Origin: an uncultured Armatimonadota bacterium
GTDB taxonomy: Bacteria; Armatimonadota; Fimbriimonadia; Fimbriimonadales; Fimbriimonadaceae
DNA length: 64,000 nucleotides
NCBI GenBank assembly: GCA_903927025.1
Contig: CAIYLG010000016.1
Span: 1-64,000 of the forward strand
Direction of reading: 5' to 3'
Translations under genes and position numbers: made by a program
Notes under the pieces: generated by a model
The model's input: only the letters and a program-made list of their open reading frames with translations
Databases searched by the model: none
Told to the model about the DNA's origin: nothing
Part shown: in pieces, positions 24,871-33,407 of the stretch
Layout: every line of letters starts with the position of its first letter
Numbering within the stretch: the stretch's first letter is position 1

Positions 24871-25731
24871 ATGGATATTTTTACACTTTACGCCGGCCAG
24901 GGCGACTTGGCAGCAATTCGCTCCGGAAAGGAAGCAGTTATCATTGATGCGCACATGCCCACCTGCGAGGGCGTGACCGCAGTACAAATTGAAAAGGGGC
25001 TCGACCATTACCTTGAAAGGTCAAATGTTCGTGGCCTAGTGATCACCGGTCTCGATAAGGATCACGCATGTCCGGCTGGAGTCGATTCGATCTTAACGAG
25101 GTTTGAACCGGACTGGGTGATGTACCCGACGTACTACAAGGCGACGGAAGCTGCAACCGAGGTCTTCGCGATAATCGACCGCCATGTAAAGCGACGGTTG
25201 ATGTCTAGTCGACCTCTGCTTAGAAAGTCCGTACGTGTCGATCGTTGTGACCACCGTTATTTCACGGACTTGGCAGATGAATTCGCATTCGAACTCTTCT
25301 CTCCACACATGGAGGACATGGACTCTTCGAACAATAGCAGCATCGTTCTCAAGGTTACTGGGCTTGATTCTACGGGCTTCAGTTACTTAGTTACTGGCGA
25401 CACAGAATCTGGTCGATGGGAAACCATCAATAGAATATTCGGGCATGACCTCAAGTCCGATGTAATGTCGGCTCCCCATCACGGGGCTCGCACGGGAGTC
25501 AATGCAGAGACGCTGCTCCTGGTGGAGCCCAATACCGTCCTCATCAGTGCCGGCGTTGACAATTCCTATGGCCATCCCTATTCATGTGCTGTCACTGCCT
25601 ATCAGGCTATCGCAGAGCACGTGTTCTCAACCCACGCAGAGTTAGGTTCTTGCCTGTTTACTCGGCGATCAGGAACGGATTTTGAAACGACTCTTGTTCG
25701 CCACTTCGAGCCTGAGCTATCGGTTGTATAG
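24871..25731 (+). CDS. ComEC-type MBL-fold protein with altered metal motif
   Basis: The ATG at 24871 is preceded by AGGAGG at 6 bp and makes a 286-residue protein; the upstream frame is ignored. FTLYAGQGDLAAIRSGKEAVIIDAHM is the MBL N-terminus. The metal motif reads TGLDKDHACPAG: the first His of THxHxDH is Gly and the second is Asp. Later motifs include YLVTGD and SAPHHGARTG, both normal for ComEC-like MBL proteins. It may bind one metal or be inactive. It lies 10 bp behind the JAB gene. Confidence 0.85.
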   Translation: MDIFTLYAGQGDLAAIRSGKEAVIIDAHMPTCEGVTAVQIEKGLDHYLERSNVRGLVITGLDKDHACPAGVDSILTRFEPDWVMYPTYYKATEAATEVFAIIDRHVKRRLMSSRPLLRKSVRVDRCDHRYFTDLADEFAFELFSPHMEDMDSSNNSSIVLKVTGLDSTGFSYLVTGDTESGRWETINRIFGHDLKSDVMSAPHHGARTGVNAETLLLVEPNTVLISAGVDNSYGHPYSCAVTAYQAIAEHVFSTHAELGSCLFTRRSGTDFETTLVRHFEPELSVV

Positions 25732-25745
25732 CCTTGGATCAGCGA

Positions 25746-26561
25746 ATGAATTTTGCCACACAAAGTCTCATGAAAAAAGGCGTGCTTAATCGATACCAGC
25801 TTCAGGCCCGAGTATTCCCGGCAAGTCTGGCACTTCTCCCGGTCATTGCCGTGCCAATTGCGTGGGACAAGGACTTCCTTAACGCCACGAAGCCCCTCAT
25901 TGGCATCGTTTGCGGATCCGGGTTTGTTCTTCTCTTGGCACAGGTAGGTCGCGATCGAGGGCAACGTGTTCAGGACAAGCTCGTTGACGCTTGGGGAGGT
26001 CTTCTTACGACCGTTTTCCTTCGACACAGGAATGAGCGGATCGATGCCGTCAGCAAAGCCAGATATCATTCCCTCCTCGCAAAACATATTCCCGGAATCA
26101 CATTTCCGACTCCTGAACAGGAGTCCGCTGATCCAAAAGCTGCGGACGCTATCTACGCATCATCTGGCGAGTTCTTGAAAAACCACACGCGGGACCAAAA
26201 GAAGTTCGAAGTCCTCTTTATTGAGAACATCGACTACGGGTTTCGGCGAAATCTGTTCGGGCTCAAGCCGGTCGGTATTTTGGCTTGCATCATCGGTACA
26301 GTCGGCTGTGGGTGGAAACTTTGGCTTGACCACGTCGGTTCAACGCCTGGAGTTTCGCCAGTGGCTTTGTTAGGAACGTTACTTGGAGTGGTATTGGGAC
26401 TCGCCTGGATCTTCCTCATTAATCAGCGATGGGTTGAACGTGCCGCCGAGTCGTATGCGCTCCAGTTACTGCGCTCGATCGATCAAATAGGGGGCAAACC
26501 GAAAGCAAAGTCTCCTGAAGTCAAGACTGCTCGAAAGAGCACCAAAGCTAACAAGGATTAA
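25746..26561 (+). CDS. Multi-span membrane protein of the conjugation operon
   Basis: About 271 residues from ATG 25746 (a TTG at 25734 is possible). Two hydrophobic segments (about residues 24-40 and 51-67) precede a soluble part with QVGRDRGQRVQDKLVDAWGG, TRDQKKFEVLF and YGFRRNLFGLKPVG, then two more spans (about 182-201 and 212-233) and a Lys-rich tail. This four-span, cytosolic-domain plan is seen in several putative membrane effectors of bacterial immune operons, but I cannot name a family. A role as a membrane-active effector is inference. Confidence 0.75.
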   Translation: MNFATQSLMKKGVLNRYQLQARVFPASLALLPVIAVPIAWDKDFLNATKPLIGIVCGSGFVLLLAQVGRDRGQRVQDKLVDAWGGLLTTVFLRHRNERIDAVSKARYHSLLAKHIPGITFPTPEQESADPKAADAIYASSGEFLKNHTRDQKKFEVLFIENIDYGFRRNLFGLKPVGILACIIGTVGCGWKLWLDHVGSTPGVSPVALLGTLLGVVLGLAWIFLINQRWVERAAESYALQLLRSIDQIGGKPKAKSPEVKTARKSTKANKD

Positions 26562-26566
26562 TTACC

Positions 26567-27691
26567 ATGGGTATCGAGATTGACCTCTTAAAAGTTGGAG
26601 ACGCATCGAAGAGTGGCGATGCCATCACCGTTCGGTTCGGCAAGCTCGACGGAAATCGCGACGAGCAAACGGTACTCGTGATTGACACCGGATTCGCTGC
26701 CACCGGCACGGAAATCGTTGACCACGTCAAAAAGCACTACGGCACCGATTACATCGACCTGCTTGTCTGCACACATCCTGACCTTGATCATGCCGGAGGT
26801 CTTGAGACGGTGATCCAAGATCTAACACCGAAAGAAATTTGGATGCACTTGCCCTGGGAGCACTCAGCTGATATTCGCAATCTCTTCCATGACGGTCGGA
26901 TCACTGACGCCAGCTTGGACCGTCGAGTGCGCGAGGCGTACGATCATATTCACGATGCCTATGCACTCTCACTTGAACTTGAGATACCGGTAACGGAGCC
27001 GTTTAGTGATGGCGCAGAAGTTTTGCCACATCGAGAGAATGGACTCTATGTGCTCGGTCCAACCAAAGCCGCCTACCAAGCCTTACTACCCGATTTTAGG
27101 GGCACACCCAAAGCGAAGGAGAAAGCAAGACTTCAGGCTTTGACCGACTCTGTCCGAGCATTTTTCGCAAGTGCATCGGCGGCGGTCTCTAAAGCCTTCG
27201 AGAACTGGGGAATTGAAACGCTCAAAGATCCGGGCTCCAGTGCTACTGCCGCAGAAAATAATTCGAGCGCAATACTGTTGTTAATTGTAGACGACAAGCA
27301 ATACCTGTTCGCCGGTGATGCTGGGGTTGAGGGTTTGCAGACCGCGCTAGATTGCGCAAGTGATCTTGGCATTGATTTGAAAGATTCTGTATTCCTAAAG
27401 GTCCCACACCACGGCAGCAAACATAACGTCGGCCCGACTGTACTTAATCAACTAATCGGCGAACCACTGCCCAATCAGCCAACCAATCACAAAATGACGT
27501 GCGTAATAACCTCTACTGCGGGCGACGAGGGCCATCCTGCTCAAAAGGTGGTAAATGCCTTGCTGAGGCGCGGCGCTTTTGTCACGAGCACGGAGGATGG
27601 GAACAAACTTCATCATGCGGGTTGCCCGATGCGCCAAGGTTGGTCACCAATAGGCACGATGGTCTTGCATTCTGAAGTGGAGGACGACTAA
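26567..27691 (+). CDS. ComEC-type MBL-fold hydrolase
   Basis: A 374-residue protein. VIDTGFAATGTEIVDHVK, then VCTHPDLDHAGGLETV carries the metal motif (HxDxDH). YLFAGDAG and FLKVPHHGSKHNVG supply the later metal ligands. A region of about 80 residues between (PDFRGTPKAKEKARLQ...) is an insertion. The intact motif predicts an active hydrolase, perhaps on nucleic acid or a phosphate ester. It begins 5 bp after the membrane gene. It is a second paralogue in the operon. Confidence 0.88.
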   Translation: MGIEIDLLKVGDASKSGDAITVRFGKLDGNRDEQTVLVIDTGFAATGTEIVDHVKKHYGTDYIDLLVCTHPDLDHAGGLETVIQDLTPKEIWMHLPWEHSADIRNLFHDGRITDASLDRRVREAYDHIHDAYALSLELEIPVTEPFSDGAEVLPHRENGLYVLGPTKAAYQALLPDFRGTPKAKEKARLQALTDSVRAFFASASAAVSKAFENWGIETLKDPGSSATAAENNSSAILLLIVDDKQYLFAGDAGVEGLQTALDCASDLGIDLKDSVFLKVPHHGSKHNVGPTVLNQLIGEPLPNQPTNHKMTCVITSTAGDEGHPAQKVVNALLRRGAFVTSTEDGNKLHHAGCPMRQGWSPIGTMVLHSEVEDD

Positions 27692-27825
27692 ATAAGGGCC
27701 GCGGTAAGGGCTTTAGGGTGTCTAGCTGGCGAAATCAGATCAATTGCAGTGAAAGCGCGAGAACAAACCGCGACGCAGTACAATTACAGTGTGATTGAGG
27801 CAACTGTGGTTCATGAGGAAGGCAG

Positions 27826-29124
27826 TTGAAATCAAAAGGTGCTATGAGAGTCTCTCCCGTCATCGTAACCACGATTTTCCATCCTGTGGGCCAGGGACTG
27901 TTTGTCTCCGGCAGCTTCTATGGCAACGATTGCACAAGGAAATTCACTTGGTTTTTTGACTGCGGAGCACATCACGACCAAGGGCCTGTCGAGAGTGAAG
28001 TAAATCGGCTCGAAACCGAGCTCCACAAATACCCGGTTGATATGTTTTGCATATCTCACTTTGACAAAGACCATATAAGCGGAGCACAACTGCTTCTTCA
28101 AGGGCTGGGTGCGAAAGTCCTGATCCTTCCCTATATGAATCTGACTGATCGCATGCAACTCTTAATTGAGGAGGGGGCGGACGACTGGTACGCAGACTTT
28201 CTAGTCGACCCTGCGGCATTCATTTTTAGAATTACTGAAGGTAGGACACGAGTGATCTACGTTGAGGGTGGACCTGATCAACCTGATCAACCGCCAGATC
28301 TAGATGATCCAGATCAAGAGGACTCAAATGATAGTCGGGATGACAATTATCCGTTGAACCCACATTTTCCTCAGGGCGATCCCGTCTCGGTGGCAGATGC
28401 TCCCGGGTTGCATGCCCTGGGAAAGCAAGCTCACGCGGAGGTCATCACGCACGACCAGACGGTCAGTTTGGGTGGGCGGTGGGAGTTCGTCTTCTTCAAT
28501 GAAACCAGGAGAAATAAACCCATTGCTAAGTTACAGGATGATGTGCTTGCACTTGTCAATGAGAATCGGCACGAAGACGGAACATACAACGGAAAGGAAA
28601 TGCTCTGCGAACTGCGAAAACTTTACGAAGTCTGTTTCGGCTATGGAGGGCAGAATGCTAACCGAATATCGCTTGTGATGTATTCAGGCCCAACAAAACG
28701 GCGAAGCGCAAGCTTTCCGCCGTTCCGGCACCACCCGAAATATCATCGGTATTGCTGGGAAATCATGGAGAGCTTTGATATTATCGCTCCCAATACGGAT
28801 GTTCGTGATCAGGGCACACTAGTTTTGGGCACACTGCTAACAGGAGATATCTTCTTTGACCGGGAGCCAAAGATACGCGCCGCCGAGGTCCATTACTCGC
28901 CAAAAAGATGGCGTAGGATAGACATCCTCCAAGTACCACATCACGGTTCAAGTCACTCATGGTATGCCGGTGCGTCCGCACTGTTCAATAATCGAGTGAG
29001 CGTCTTTTCGGCAGGATCGGGAAGTCGAAGACATCCTGGGGCGATGGTGAAGGGCGACCTGGTAAATAGCGGCCCAACGTACGTCAACGAACACAAAGGG
29101 CTGTTCTTGGTTGGTTGGATCTAA
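27826..29124 (+). CDS. ComEC-type MBL-fold hydrolase, third paralogue
   Basis: A 432-residue protein. WFFDCGAHHDQGPVESEV, then FCISHFDKDHISGAQLLLQ carries the metal motif (HxDxDH), and ILQVPHHGSSHSW the later His pair. An acidic low-complexity stretch (PDQPDQPPDLDDPDQEDSND, residues about 150-170) splits the domain. The start may be TTG 27826 (GAGGAAGG upstream) or ATG 27844. A 134-bp gap separates it from the second MBL gene, so it may also have its own promoter. It is the last gene of the first module. Confidence 0.85.
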   Translation: MKSKGAMRVSPVIVTTIFHPVGQGLFVSGSFYGNDCTRKFTWFFDCGAHHDQGPVESEVNRLETELHKYPVDMFCISHFDKDHISGAQLLLQGLGAKVLILPYMNLTDRMQLLIEEGADDWYADFLVDPAAFIFRITEGRTRVIYVEGGPDQPDQPPDLDDPDQEDSNDSRDDNYPLNPHFPQGDPVSVADAPGLHALGKQAHAEVITHDQTVSLGGRWEFVFFNETRRNKPIAKLQDDVLALVNENRHEDGTYNGKEMLCELRKLYEVCFGYGGQNANRISLVMYSGPTKRRSASFPPFRHHPKYHRYCWEIMESFDIIAPNTDVRDQGTLVLGTLLTGDIFFDREPKIRAAEVHYSPKRWRRIDILQVPHHGSSHSWYAGASALFNNRVSVFSAGSGSRRHPGAMVKGDLVNSGPTYVNEHKGLFLVGWI

Positions 29125-29163
29125 CGGAACTGCCGTGGCCATGGCACTTGGTCAGTTCAATTT

Positions 29164-29381
29164 GGTCTCTCAACGGTCTCTCAACAGGTGGGTACAATCA
29201 AGGACGGTCGCGAACCCCTGTAGACTCAAAATCGTGCGGTTGAGGCCGCAATTTTCTCTATGGGGTCGAGAGAGGATGCGGCAGACTCTTTCGCGCAGTA
29301 AGTAGGTTTCTGGCTAAAAACCTATTGCAATCAGACCACTAACGTTCGATTATTAGGCTCGGTCTCTCAAAGGTCTCTCAA
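29164..29381. repeat. Internal module boundary: two GGTCTCTCAA pairs around a degraded att core
   Basis: A pair at 29164 and 29175 is followed by CTGTAGACTCAAAAT (29218-29232), TGCGG/CCGCA (29235-29250), and TCTATGGGGTCGAGAGAGG, a degraded match to the tRNA-Pro att core. A second pair starts at 29361 and 29372. The first half has the same order as the right border at 33408-33555. The 293-bp gap between genes 29124 and 29418 holds nothing else I can name. Confidence 0.7.
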
Positions 29382-29417
29382 TGCGGGGAAGAGTGCCGGG
29401 AATGCGCAATTTTAGGT

Positions 29418-30635
29418 TCAAAACGTGCCGCATGACATCTTCCAATCCGTGGAAGAACCAAACCAAGGCATCAAATCAATCTTGTTGCCCTTATCACTAG
29501 CATGGTCCGAGATATATTGGACCATTGAATGAATCAAACTAGGCGCCACTTCCAGATTCCCGTAATGTTGGCGTTCAATATTGGCAATTGAAGCCACCGT
29601 CAATTCTTCGCCAGCCGACGCGACCATACGTGCAAGTCGAGACCCGACAGAGAATCTGGTCTTGAAAACAAAAACAAGCGCACGAACAATGTTCAGCGCT
29701 ACAAACGGTGTCGAAGGGTTATTCACCTCGACTATTCTGTCAAGCATTCCATTAAAAAACTGCCCCTCACCGTCGTATAGTCGTCTTTCTCGACCTGGCT
29801 TAGTCCAAGTTTCGATGGCCACTGCTTCAATGTTCAGAAAAGTCGTATTGGGCAACTCTTCGAAAGACGGGATAACACCTTTGTTCTGTGTGAAATACAG
29901 CGTCTTGTCGAGCGGCCAAATATCAAAGCACCAATTCTGTCTTTCCAGCTGGAATCCGCCGAAACGCGTTCTCCTGTTTAATCTGGCAGTTAAGAATCCG
30001 ATATGATCCTCGATCTCTTGCGTCTTGATGTTGCTAACTACAATATCTATGTCGCGGGGAATACGACGCTCATTCTGATTAACTAGAGCTAGCCGTGATA
30101 GGCATCTAAGCAAGTTTTCTTCTGGATTTAACGTATGTTCCTCACCGGTATGCGCACAGGCCCCTGAGATGGTTTCTTGTTGAAGTCGCTCAAGTAAATC
30201 GCTTACTGTTCGAGATACGTTCTGAGCGTGCGCATACTTAGAGTGATTCTTGCCTCTCGAAGTTTGAATACAGGATAACAGAAAATGTTCATCTGAAAAA
30301 GCAAGCTGGTGCCCAATGTCGTGAAGAAGAGCCGCTAAACGGAGGTAATCGCTGTCGACTATTCGAGCCCTTTCGGCAATGCATTCTGCGTTGGAAACAA
30401 CATCGGACAAATGAGATGGTGCTCGATTACTGCCATGCTGTTTCTGGCGATACAACCTATTGAATAAAATGTCCCTAACGGAACCTCCGAATAAGACCGA
30501 TTTCCATTGCAGCGTCTCTAAGTCGTCAACAAACTGGACGACGGGCTGACGCCACAGGGCGTCACTAGTAAGGAAACGCGCAGTATCCTTACGAAGACTT
30601 GCCTTTAGGTCGTCGAGTGGATTAAGCGTGGCCAT
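29418..30635 (-). CDS. Nucleotidyltransferase with an inserted HD domain
   Basis: A 405-residue protein. VLFGGSVRDILFNR (48-61) is the Pol-beta-type GG motif of CCA-adding/poly(A) polymerase-like enzymes. The matching DxD (RDIDIVV, Asp195 and Asp197) comes only 140 residues later. Between them LRLAALLHDIGHQLAFSDEHF (98-118) is an HD phosphohydrolase core with His-Asp 105-106. FDIWPLD supplies a third acidic position. So an HD domain appears inserted in the nucleotidyltransferase. The gene overlaps the dGTPase gene by 14 bp and likely acts with it. Confidence 0.8.
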   Translation of the reverse strand: MATLNPLDDLKASLRKDTARFLTSDALWRQPVVQFVDDLETLQWKSVLFGGSVRDILFNRLYRQKQHGSNRAPSHLSDVVSNAECIAERARIVDSDYLRLAALLHDIGHQLAFSDEHFLLSCIQTSRGKNHSKYAHAQNVSRTVSDLLERLQQETISGACAHTGEEHTLNPEENLLRCLSRLALVNQNERRIPRDIDIVVSNIKTQEIEDHIGFLTARLNRRTRFGGFQLERQNWCFDIWPLDKTLYFTQNKGVIPSFEELPNTTFLNIEAVAIETWTKPGRERRLYDGEGQFFNGMLDRIVEVNNPSTPFVALNIVRALVFVFKTRFSVGSRLARMVASAGEELTVASIANIERQHYGNLEVAPSLIHSMVQYISDHASDKGNKIDLMPWFGSSTDWKMSCGTF

Positions 30636-32007
30636 CTGTTAATTCAGAGTGTAGTCGAACAGCAAAGCCGTCCGTCATCCCGCAGATATAGTCTGTCAGT
30701 AGGAGACATCGATAGTACATAACGTTTGCAGGTGGATCTCCGACTGCCTTTTGGAAGACTCTTGCGTAATTCTCAGAGACTAAAAGCCCTGCCTTTCCTT
30801 CAAACGTTTTTGTACGTGGCTTGGCTCCTAACTTCAACGGGTAGTCGGAGATCCCAGTCCACAAGATGTCCATCAGATTCCCGATGATTCTCAGGCCAGT
30901 TAACTCAAGCTTAAGAATCGCAGGAACTCCAAACACTTTTGCTCCCTTGATTGATTCAAGTGAACGGTGCAGCTCTGACGCGTCGCATTCGGAAACCAGA
31001 TCTCCCTTAAACTCTCCATTCATGATTGAGACGTAATTGTCTTGAAAAACCTTCCGCACGGATTCCACTAGAACTGAGATCATCGCAGTTCGAAAGGCAG
31101 TGACCTTCTCGTCGTCTGTAAACGGTCGCTCTGCTGATCTGTCGGGATCGAGGATGCTCATTATTCTTGTATCGATGTCTTCAAGCCCTATGCCAGCTTG
31201 CGAGATCCAATCCTCAACGTCGCTGAATCGCAACACGCCACGCTTAACCGCATCCTCGATGTCTGCTGTTGCATTTACGATATCGTCAGCGGCTTCTACA
31301 ATAAAAGTGATTGGATTTCGTGAACGGCCAGTTGAGCATTCTTGCTGAACTTCATTTACGAACGGCTCTTCTGCGAAGAAATAGCCTGGCTTCCTATGAG
31401 CATGCTCCGAGGAGTCTTTGTCTGCCTCGACAGAATTTGCGGTGTATTTGAGGCAGGCAGAATAACTCCCGTACGTAAGATTCAGGCCAGCAGACTCGCC
31501 TAACACCTGCAAACTGCGCACGAGCCTGAGGGACTGTGCGTTACCTTCGAAGTACAGGAAATCATTCCTCTGTTGCGGAGTCATCGAACTGAATTTTTTC
31601 TTGAAGTCGGAATCTCTCTTAATCTTCGACTTAAACCACTCTCTGATTGCATCCTCACCAGCGTGGCCAAAGGGAGGATTTCCGAGGTCGTGGACCAGCG
31701 CCGCCGTTGCCGCAAGAGTTTCTACGTCTCTCTGCTTTTCCGCATTCCAATCGAGTTCAGTGGCTTTCATCACAGGCTCCACAGCGGCAGCTATTCCACG
31801 GGATAGACTCGAAACTTCCAGAGTATGGGTCAACCGCGTCCGAATCGAGTCATTTGCTTCAAGTGGAAATACTTGCGTCTTGTCCTGCAGACGTTTGAAA
31901 GGAGTTGAGAAAATTATGCGTCCGTAATCCCTCTCAAAGGCCGACCGATGATCGCTTAGTCGCGACTCGCGCTTTCGATTAAAGTTCAGTAATCTATCCC
32001 AGTCCAT
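30622..32007 (-). CDS. dGTPase-like HD dNTP triphosphohydrolase
   Basis: The ATG at 32007 has AAGGGA 6 bp upstream and gives MDWDRLLNFNRKRESR, the normal family N-terminus; the product is about 461 residues. DYGRIIFSTPFKRLQDKTQVFPL, RTRLTHTLEVSSLSRG (first His), AALVHDLGNPPFGHAGE (HD pair) are diagnostic of dGTPase/dNTPase. It hydrolyses dNTPs to nucleoside and triphosphate. Such enzymes can stop phage by draining dNTPs. Downstream it overlaps the nucleotidyltransferase-HD gene. Confidence 0.92.
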   Translation of the reverse strand: MDWDRLLNFNRKRESRLSDHRSAFERDYGRIIFSTPFKRLQDKTQVFPLEANDSIRTRLTHTLEVSSLSRGIAAAVEPVMKATELDWNAEKQRDVETLAATAALVHDLGNPPFGHAGEDAIREWFKSKIKRDSDFKKKFSSMTPQQRNDFLYFEGNAQSLRLVRSLQVLGESAGLNLTYGSYSACLKYTANSVEADKDSSEHAHRKPGYFFAEEPFVNEVQQECSTGRSRNPITFIVEAADDIVNATADIEDAVKRGVLRFSDVEDWISQAGIGLEDIDTRIMSILDPDRSAERPFTDDEKVTAFRTAMISVLVESVRKVFQDNYVSIMNGEFKGDLVSECDASELHRSLESIKGAKVFGVPAILKLELTGLRIIGNLMDILWTGISDYPLKLGAKPRTKTFEGKAGLLVSENYARVFQKAVGDPPANVMYYRCLLLTDYICGMTDGFAVRLHSELTDGHA

Positions 32008-32244
32008 TTCGTTCCCTTGGTGCCCAAAATCGCGAATTTTCAGTATACAGGCAGGACAACTGAAGCGCCGCATTTGAACGGTACTGCCCTTGTCAGTTAG
32101 TTTGGCTTCAGACTGAGCGAGAAAGAATTCCGCAGTCGCTCCCCACCAGACATCATCACCTTGACACGGACACTTGCCATATCTTTGATCAAAAAGTCGA
32201 CAGTGTTGACTACCTACTGGCTGTTCAAGGCAGTTTGGAGGCAC
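32008..32244 (-). other. Possible zinc-ribbon extension of the dGTPase frame
   Basis: The dGTPase frame stays open for 79 codons upstream to a GTG at 32244 that lacks a visible ribosome site. The translation has Cys pairs (KCPCQGDDVWW, later RRFSCPACIL) that look like a zinc-binding segment, so it may be a real N-terminal domain or an unrelated small gene. Evidence from the start site favours the shorter protein. Confidence 0.4.
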
Positions 32245-32457
32245 TAGATTAGTTTACTTGTACCTGATATATAGCAACTGATTCGATTTCCTGCGTTTGT
32301 TTGATTCGAACAGTGTGTGCTACTAGAAACTTGGCTTTCTTCCTCGGACGCTTCAAGATCAGGACGAGAATGTTCTCGCGAGAATCGACTCAGCCTTCGC
32401 AACTCTATCTGGAGTGTTTGTCATCCAAAAACCCTGATTACTTGCTTGCACAGCGGA

Positions 32458-33234
32458 TCACAACTGAAACACTTTGGCTTCAAGCTGGAAGGAAGCTTCT
32501 TGTATGAAGAGCGGGTAGCCGATCAGGAGATTACTACGACGCTCTTCCTCACCGACATAATAATACAGCTCATTGGAAATCGACCTCTTCTTGTAAACGC
32601 ATTTCACCCGGCGTGGCTCCAAGACGATTCCTCCTAGCTCGCGGAGAATCTCGACAGGTTTCGGACCAGCCCTTTTTTGATTCAGATGAACAAACCGACC
32701 GGCCTCACTTGGAAAGCACTGTTCAAGTAAGGCGTGCAGTGCCGACTTTCCTGACCATGTGCCGGAATAACCGCCGTCAGCTGAACTCGGGTGTGCGATG
32801 AGCAATAAAAAGGTGCCTTGAGCTTCCCACTTTGGTGAAGCTGGGTCGTAATCTTCAGCGTATGGTTCTGCGCTCCAGAAAATCAACTCCCGGAGGTCTA
32901 GATCGGCGTCTTTAGGCACTGGGACCACGACCTTAGTCACGGTTGTCACTTCCGTAACAAACATTCGCGACGCCGATTGGGTATCAACATGACTCGGAGG
33001 TCGACCGTAATCAATGTCTTTTGCCATGTACAGTAAATGCTCAACTCTACTCGCTGCCTCATGATCTGTCCAAGCTCGCGGTCGCTGAACACTTTTACCG
33101 CTCGCCTTTAGGCTTGCGATACCTGCTTCGAACCCTGCTTCACGGATCGTGTTCATCGCCTCTGGTTCGTTTGCCTGCTCCAGATATCCAAGCATTCTCT
33201 GGCGATCAAGATACAAATACTCCACGAACGCCAT
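32458..33234 (-). CDS. Unknown protein, first gene of dNTPase module
   Basis: A 258-residue protein starting MAFVEYLYLDRQRMLGYLEQ after a GAGGAA site. It is soluble, with a beta-rich middle (MFVTEVTTVTKVVVPVPKDADLDLREL, shown in pieces: MFVTEVTTV and VVVPVPKD) and PVEILRELGGIVLEPRRVKCVYKKR near the end. I recognise no family. The 213-bp gap to the dGTPase frame and the same orientation suggest one operon or closely linked transcription. It could be a sensor or regulator for the nucleotide-hydrolysing genes, but this is inference. Confidence 0.65.
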   Translation of the reverse strand: MAFVEYLYLDRQRMLGYLEQANEPEAMNTIREAGFEAGIASLKASGKSVQRPRAWTDHEAASRVEHLLYMAKDIDYGRPPSHVDTQSASRMFVTEVTTVTKVVVPVPKDADLDLRELIFWSAEPYAEDYDPASPKWEAQGTFLLLIAHPSSADGGYSGTWSGKSALHALLEQCFPSEAGRFVHLNQKRAGPKPVEILRELGGIVLEPRRVKCVYKKRSISNELYYYVGEEERRSNLLIGYPLFIQEASFQLEAKVFQL

Positions 33235-33407
33235 TTCCTCAGGTTACACTATTGCGGCAGCCTTCGAAACTGGGCATTAGATATGCACTCCAAACCCAGA
33301 ATCCAATCATTCGTTCGTCTGGTGACACCAAACGAAATGCATCGGAATCCTGTAGTCGCTATGTGCCCGGAGAAACGGCTTCGGAAAAGATAGACCCCAC
33401 GGCGCTT

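Noticed and set aside
29218-29242. CTGTAGACTCAAAAT as a tRNA-Leu(CAA) gene
   Set aside because: Resembles an anticodon loop but no cloverleaf can be built around any of its copies.
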